Positions 5,825 through 9,978 of a stretch of DNA of 9,978 bases are shown piece after piece (the first letter of the stretch is position 1; each line of letters opens with the position of its first letter). Location: assembly GCA_964412015.1 (NCBI GenBank), contig CAYPMO010000062.1, positions 1 through 9,978 on the forward strand, written 5' to 3'. The stretch is from SZUA-318 sp964412015. GTDB lineage: Bacteria; Gemmatimonadota; Gemmatimonadetes; Longimicrobiales; Gaopeijiaceae. The notes under the pieces were generated by a model. That model was not told the origin of the DNA. It did not search any database and saw only the letters and a list, made by a program, of their open reading frames with translations. The position numbers and the translations under genes were made by a program.

Positions 5825-6988
5825 ATGAAGCGGGGTCCCACGGGGCGGTACGAACGGGTGAGCGCCGGGGGGGAGGAGGTTCGGGCGTTCCTGCCCCGGC
5901 CTCTGCCGCCCGAGCCGCCGGTGGTGCTGGCCGGAGCGCTCCAACGGTCCCTGGAGCGGGCGACCCTCGCCCTGGGCCGCCTGGACGGCGTCTCCACCCT
6001 CCTCCCCGACTGTGGGCTCTTCCTCTACGCTTACGTCCGCAAGGAGGCCGTCCTCTCCTCCCAGATCGAGGGGACCCAGTCGTCGCTCTCCGACCTCCTC
6101 CTCTTCGAGCTGGACCAGACCCCGGGCGCCCCGGTGGACGACGTGGCCGAGGTGTCGAGCTACGTGGCGGCGCTGGATCACGGGATGACGCGCCTGCGGG
6201 AGGGGTTCCCCCTCTCCAACCGGCTCATCCGGGAGATGCACGGGATCCTCCTCTCCCGGGGACGGGGGAAGGACCGCGCGCCGGGGGAGTTCCGCCGGAC
6301 GCAGAACTGGATCGGGGGGAGCCGGCCGGGCAACGCGGCCTTCGTGCCACCTCCCCCTCACGCCGTGCCCGAGGCGATGAGCGACCTGGAGCGCTGGGTC
6401 CAAGCCGAGGCCCCGGGTGTCCCGGACGTGGTCCGCGCCGGGTTGGCCCACGTTCAGTTCGAGACCATCCACCCCTTCCTGGACGGGAACGGACGGATCG
6501 GCCGGCTTCTCATCACCCTCCTCCTCGTCCACGGCGGGATCGTGCGCGAGCCGCTCCTCTACCTGAGCCTCTACCTGAAAGAGAACCGGGCGCGGTACTA
6601 CGACCTGCTGGACGCGGTGCGGAAGGATGGGGACTGGGAGGCATGGCTCCAGTTCTTCCTCGAGGGCGTCCGTGAGGCTGCCGACGGGGCGGTCAGCACG
6701 GCGCAGCGTCTGGACGCGCTCTTCCAGGAGGATCGCGGGCGGATCGAGCCGGTGGGGCGGCGAGCGGGATCGGCGCTCCGCGTCCACGATGCCCTCAAGC
6801 GCCGTCCCGTCCGCGTCGTCCAGGACGTGAGCGACGAGACCGGTCTCTCCTTTCCCGCGGTCGCTTCCGCGCTCAAACTGCTCATCGAGCTGGGGATCGT
6901 GCGTGAGATCACGGGGAGACGGAGGAACCGCATTTTCGTGTACGACCGATACCTCTCCATCCTGAGCGAGGGGACCGAGCCGCTATGA
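5825..6988 (+). CDS. Fic-domain protein adenylyltransferase with N-terminal inhibitory motif and C-terminal winged helix
   Basis: Probable AMP-transferase that adds AMP to hydroxyl side chains of target proteins. The 387-residue length fits this common Fic architecture. Residues about 1-100 hold a Fic N-terminal helical domain with SSQIEG at 78-83, which fits the inhibitory [S/T]xxxE[G/N] motif, with Glu82 expected to block the ATP gamma-phosphate site. The Fic core includes the flap/ligand region around PGNAAFVPPPPHAV (168-181) and the complete catalytic motif HPFLDGNGRIGR at 216-227 (His216 catalytic). Residues about 317-375 look like a winged-helix domain (helix with L-S-F-P-A-V-A-S-A-L, wing with R-R-R-N-R-I-F-V-Y). 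No strong Shine-Dalgarno is seen before the ATG at 5825. The gene lies between hsdS and hsdR and overlaps hsdR by ATGA (6985-6988). All key residues are intact, so activity is likely; its target, and any link to restriction, are unknown. Confidence 0.93.
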   Translation: MKRGPTGRYERVSAGGEEVRAFLPRPLPPEPPVVLAGALQRSLERATLALGRLDGVSTLLPDCGLFLYAYVRKEAVLSSQIEGTQSSLSDLLLFELDQTPGAPVDDVAEVSSYVAALDHGMTRLREGFPLSNRLIREMHGILLSRGRGKDRAPGEFRRTQNWIGGSRPGNAAFVPPPPHAVPEAMSDLERWVQAEAPGVPDVVRAGLAHVQFETIHPFLDGNGRIGRLLITLLLVHGGIVREPLLYLSLYLKENRARYYDLLDAVRKDGDWEAWLQFFLEGVREAADGAVSTAQRLDALFQEDRGRIEPVGRRAGSALRVHDALKRRPVRVVQDVSDETGLSFPAVASALKLLIELGIVREITGRRRNRIFVYDRYLSILSEGTEPL

Positions 6989-9978
6989 CGCCCATCATCT
7001 CCGAGAAGGCCTTCGAGGAGGCCATCGAGTGCGCGCTCCGGGCGGGAGGCGAGGACGAATGCCCCGGGTGGCCCAAGGTGGCCCGGGAGCACCCGCCGGC
7101 GTACGGCGAAGGCTCGCCGGGCGGCTATCATCGGCGCCTCCCCGAGGAATACGACCGCAAGCTCTGCCTCATCCCCCGCGATCTGCTCGACTTCGTGCTC
7201 GCCACCCAGCCCAAGACATGGACGAAGTACCGGGAGCACCACGGGGCGGCCTCCAAGGAGCAGCTCGCCCTCAGGGTCGCCAAGGAGATCGAGAAGCGAG
7301 GCGCCCTCGACGTGCTTCGGAAGGGCGTGAAGGACCACGGCTGCAAGTTCGAGCTGGCGTACTTCCGGCCTTCGTCCGGGCTCAACCAGGAGCTCCAGAC
7401 CCTCTACCGGGGCAACCTCTTCTCCGTCGTGCGCCAGCTCCATTACAGCGAGAAGAACGAGAACAGCCTGGATCTGGCGCTCTTCCTGAATGGGATCCCG
7501 CTTTTCACGGCGGAGCTGAAGACGCCCCTCACCGGCCAGACCGTCGAGGATGCCATCAAGCAGTACCGGTACGACCGGGATCCGAAGGAGCCGTTCTTCG
7601 CATTCGGCCGGTGCCTGGCCCACTTCGCGGTAGACCCGGACCTGGTGTTCGTCACCACGCAGGTCGCGGGGCCCAAGACACACTTCCTCCCGTTCAACCA
7701 GGGGAAGCACGGGGGCGCCGGCAACCCGCCGGTGACGCCCACGAGGGGGGGCTACCCCACGTCGTACCTGTGGGAGCGCGTGTGGGCGCCGGACAGCGTC
7801 CTCAACCTCATCCAGCACTTCGTTCATGGCTTCGACGAGGTCGACGAGGACGGGAAGAGGACGGGGAAGCGCCTCCTGATCTTCCCCCGCTACCACCAGC
7901 TCGACGCCGTACGCCGTCTCGCCGATCACGCGCGAGAGCACGGCACCGGGCAGCGCTACCTCATCCAGCACTCGGCGGGAAGCGGCAAATCGAACTCCAT
8001 CGCGTGGCTCGCGCACCAGCTCTCGGTGCTCCACGACGACCACGACGAGCGTGTGTTCGACTCCATCATCGTCATCACCGACCGGCGCGTGCTGGACCGC
8101 CAGCTCCAGACCACCGTGCTCCAGTTCCAGCAGACCGCCGGCGTGGTGGAGAACATCGACCAGACGGCACGCCAGCTGAAGGCGGCCCTGGAAGGCGGCA
8201 AGACGATCATCGTCACCACGCTCCAGAAGTTCCCGGTCATCGCGCAAGAAGTCGGTGAGCTTCCCGGGAGCCGGTTCGCCGTCATCGTGGACGAAGCCCA
8301 CTCCTCGCAGTCCGGAGAGGGGAAGAAGCACCTGAACGTCGCGCTCTCGGTCGGGAGCCTGGAGGAGGCCGAGGAGGCCGACGCCACGGAGGCCGAGGAC
8401 ACGGAGGACCGCATCCTCCAGGAGATGGCCAGGCGTGGGCCGCTCCCCAACGTGTCCACGTTCGCGTTCACGGCCACGCCCAAGCCGAAGACTCTGGAGC
8501 TGTTCGGCGTGAAGCAGCAGGACGGCTCCTACGCCCCGTTCAGCCTCTACTCCATGCGTCAGGCCATCGAGGAGGGGTTCATCCTCGACGTGCTGGCGCA
8601 CTACACCACCTACCACACGTACTGGAGCCTCCTCAAGACCATCGAGGAGGACCCTCGCTACGAGAAGGGGAAGGCCAGCTACCTGCTCAAGGCGTTCGTG
8701 GACCTGCATGAGCACGCCATCGGGCAGAAGCTCCGGATCATGGTGGAGCACTTCCACGACCAGGTGGCTCACCGCGTCGGCGGGAAGGCCAAGGCCATGA
8801 TCGTCACCCGCTCGCGGCTCCACGCCGTCCGCTACAAGCTCGCCCTCGACGCCTATCTCGCGGAGAGGGGCTATCCCTACAAGGCGCTGGTGGCGTTCTC
8901 GGGGACCGTCCACGACAACGGGAAGGACTACACCGAGCAAGGGATGAACGGCATCCCCGAGAAGCAGACGGCGCGCACGTTCGGCACCGGCGCGTACCGG
9001 TTCCTCGTGGTGGCCAACAAGTTCCAGACCGGGTTCGATCAGCCGCTCCTCCACACCATGTACGTGGACAAGAAGCTGGGCGGCGTGAACGCCGTGCAGA
9101 CGCTCTCGCGCCTGGACCGGGTCCATCCGGAGAAGGCCGACACGATGGTGCTCGACTTCGCCAACGAGGCCGACGTCATCAAGGAGGCGTTCGACCCCTA
9201 CTATGAGACCACGATCCTCTCGGAGGGCACCGACCCCAACCTCCTCTACGACGGGGAGCGGCGCCTGCTGGACTTCGGGATCTTCGACGACGCGGACCTC
9301 ATGACGTTTGCCGACGCGTACTTCCATCCCGGCGTCAAGCAGGACCAGCTCTACGCCCTGCTCAAGCCCATCGTCGACCGGGCGTTGGCGCGCGACGAGG
9401 ACGAGCGGCGGGACTTCCGCGATGCCGTCGGCGACTACGTGCGGCTGTACTCGTTTCTCGCCCAGATCCTCACATTCCAGGACGCGGACCTGGAGCGCAT
9501 GTACGTGTTCTGCCGCCTCCTGCGTAGGTATCTGCCCCTGGATCCGGAATACCTCCCCAGAGAGGTCCAGCAGAACATCGACATGGAGTCCTACCGGATC
9601 CAGGAGACGTACAGGGGGCAGATCCGGCTCGATCGGGGCACCGGAGTCTTGGAACCTAAGAAGGAGAAGGGGACTCACCCGGTCACGCCCGAACCTGTCG
9701 AGCCCCTCTCCGAGATCATCCGTGAGCTGAACGAGCGGTTCGGCACGAACTTCACCGACAAGGACAAGGTCTCCATCAAGGGCCTCGAGGAGCGCCTGGC
9801 CGGGAACGAGGCCCTCTCCGCGAGCCTGAAGGCGAACACGAAGGAGAACGCCCGGCTGACCTTCGACCACGTGGTGAAGGACCAGCTCCAGGAGATGGTG
9901 GACACCAACTTCGAGCTCTACAAGCGGGTCACCGACGACAGCCAGTTCGCCAAGTTCCTGCTGGACTGGCTGTTCGAG
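6985..9978 (+). CDS. hsdR: Type I restriction endonuclease/translocase subunit HsdR (3' partial)
   Basis: Motor and nuclease subunit: on unmethylated targets it translocates DNA with ATP and cuts at a distance. The ATG at 6985 overlaps the fic stop (ATGA), so translation is coupled. The frame is open to the window end, 998 codons, ending within a FLLDWLFE segment typical of the extreme C-terminus; few residues should be missing. An N-terminal extension of about 130 residues precedes the nuclease domain, whose PD-(D/E)xK residues are Asp163, Glu177 and Lys179 (AELK). Helicase motifs are Walker A AGSGKS (331-336), DEAH (436-439), FTATPK (495-500) and QTLSRLDR (705-712, motif VI). Residues 460-475 are a very acidic stretch between motifs II and III. 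The C-terminal helical region (from about 780), ending near 998, would contact HsdM/HsdS. All catalytic motifs are intact. Confidence 0.96.
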   Translation, partial: MTPIISEKAFEEAIECALRAGGEDECPGWPKVAREHPPAYGEGSPGGYHRRLPEEYDRKLCLIPRDLLDFVLATQPKTWTKYREHHGAASKEQLALRVAKEIEKRGALDVLRKGVKDHGCKFELAYFRPSSGLNQELQTLYRGNLFSVVRQLHYSEKNENSLDLALFLNGIPLFTAELKTPLTGQTVEDAIKQYRYDRDPKEPFFAFGRCLAHFAVDPDLVFVTTQVAGPKTHFLPFNQGKHGGAGNPPVTPTRGGYPTSYLWERVWAPDSVLNLIQHFVHGFDEVDEDGKRTGKRLLIFPRYHQLDAVRRLADHAREHGTGQRYLIQHSAGSGKSNSIAWLAHQLSVLHDDHDERVFDSIIVITDRRVLDRQLQTTVLQFQQTAGVVENIDQTARQLKAALEGGKTIIVTTLQKFPVIAQEVGELPGSRFAVIVDEAHSSQSGEGKKHLNVALSVGSLEEAEEADATEAEDTEDRILQEMARRGPLPNVSTFAFTATPKPKTLELFGVKQQDGSYAPFSLYSMRQAIEEGFILDVLAHYTTYHTYWSLLKTIEEDPRYEKGKASYLLKAFVDLHEHAIGQKLRIMVEHFHDQVAHRVGGKAKAMIVTRSRLHAVRYKLALDAYLAERGYPYKALVAFSGTVHDNGKDYTEQGMNGIPEKQTARTFGTGAYRFLVVANKFQTGFDQPLLHTMYVDKKLGGVNAVQTLSRLDRVHPEKADTMVLDFANEADVIKEAFDPYYETTILSEGTDPNLLYDGERRLLDFGIFDDADLMTFADAYFHPGVKQDQLYALLKPIVDRALARDEDERRDFRDAVGDYVRLYSFLAQILTFQDADLERMYVFCRLLRRYLPLDPEYLPREVQQNIDMESYRIQETYRGQIRLDRGTGVLEPKKEKGTHPVTPEPVEPLSEIIRELNERFGTNFTDKDKVSIKGLEERLAGNEALSASLKANTKENARLTFDHVVKDQLQEMVDTNFELYKRVTDDSQFAKFLLDWLFE

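Noticed and set aside
7029..8258. 409-codon + frame within hsdR
   Set aside because: Out-of-frame with HsdR and composed of Arg/Gly/Pro/Ala-rich sequence; HsdR motifs are in the other frame.
6598..9870. Very long minus-strand open frame (1090 codons) opposite fic/hsdR
   Set aside because: It lies antisense to hsdR, which has all its catalytic motifs. Its translation is rich in Leu/Val/Glu/Arg/Gly/His without recognisable domains, as expected from the complement of GC-rich codons.
1..9978. CRISPR arrays, tRNA or rRNA genes, insertion sequences
   Set aside because: No regularly spaced short repeats, no tRNA-like cloverleaf or rRNA segments, and no transposase or integrase coding sequence were seen.

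Overview
This is a GC-rich (roughly two-thirds G+C by eye), gene-dense bacterial defence locus. It cannot be assigned to a species from the sequence. Every well-supported gene lies on the + strand. The frame is a type I restriction-modification system, hsdM-hsdS-hsdR, split open by accessory genes. Both ends are cut: hsdM lacks its 5' end and hsdR lacks its last few codons.

Layout. (1) 2-1732: type I adenine methyltransferase HsdM, 5'-partial. (2) 1733-2672: a degenerate AbiE-type toxin-antitoxin cassette. The AbiEi-like antitoxin (1874-2512) is intact and has two same-geometry inverted repeats around a possible leaderless promoter. The AbiEii toxin gene (2509-2672) is an internally deleted, frameshifted remnant. 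It runs straight into a second, diverged, frameshifted copy of the hsdM 3' end (2673-2734), so the cassette is bracketed by hsdM-tail repeats. (3) 2832-4061: a serine protease of the SDH/ClpP-SppA fold with a C-terminal four-cysteine zinc ribbon, start-stop coupled to a 70-aa acidic protein of unknown function (4058-4270), then a good candidate intrinsic terminator (4293-4336). (4) 4429-5745: HsdS with two target recognition domains. It carries two pairs of direct DNA repeats and two C8 tracts, either of which could allow specificity switching. (5) 5753-5802: an AT-rich regulatory region with direct and inverted repeats. (6) 5825-6988: a Fic-domain AMP-transferase with an inhibitory motif and a C-terminal winged helix, start-stop coupled to (7) hsdR (6985-9978), the restriction/translocation subunit, 3'-partial.

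How it fits together. HsdM and HsdS would form the methyltransferase that protects host DNA; with HsdR they form the restriction complex. The terminator and the fic promoter region suggest at least two transcription units: hsdM with the AbiE remnant, protease and small ORF; and hsdS, with fic-hsdR probably having its own control. Expressing the nuclease subunit together with Fic, apart from hsdM, would be a plausible way to delay restriction until methylation is in place (inference). The embedded protease plus small acidic protein is the least explained part and the best candidate for an undescribed accessory function.
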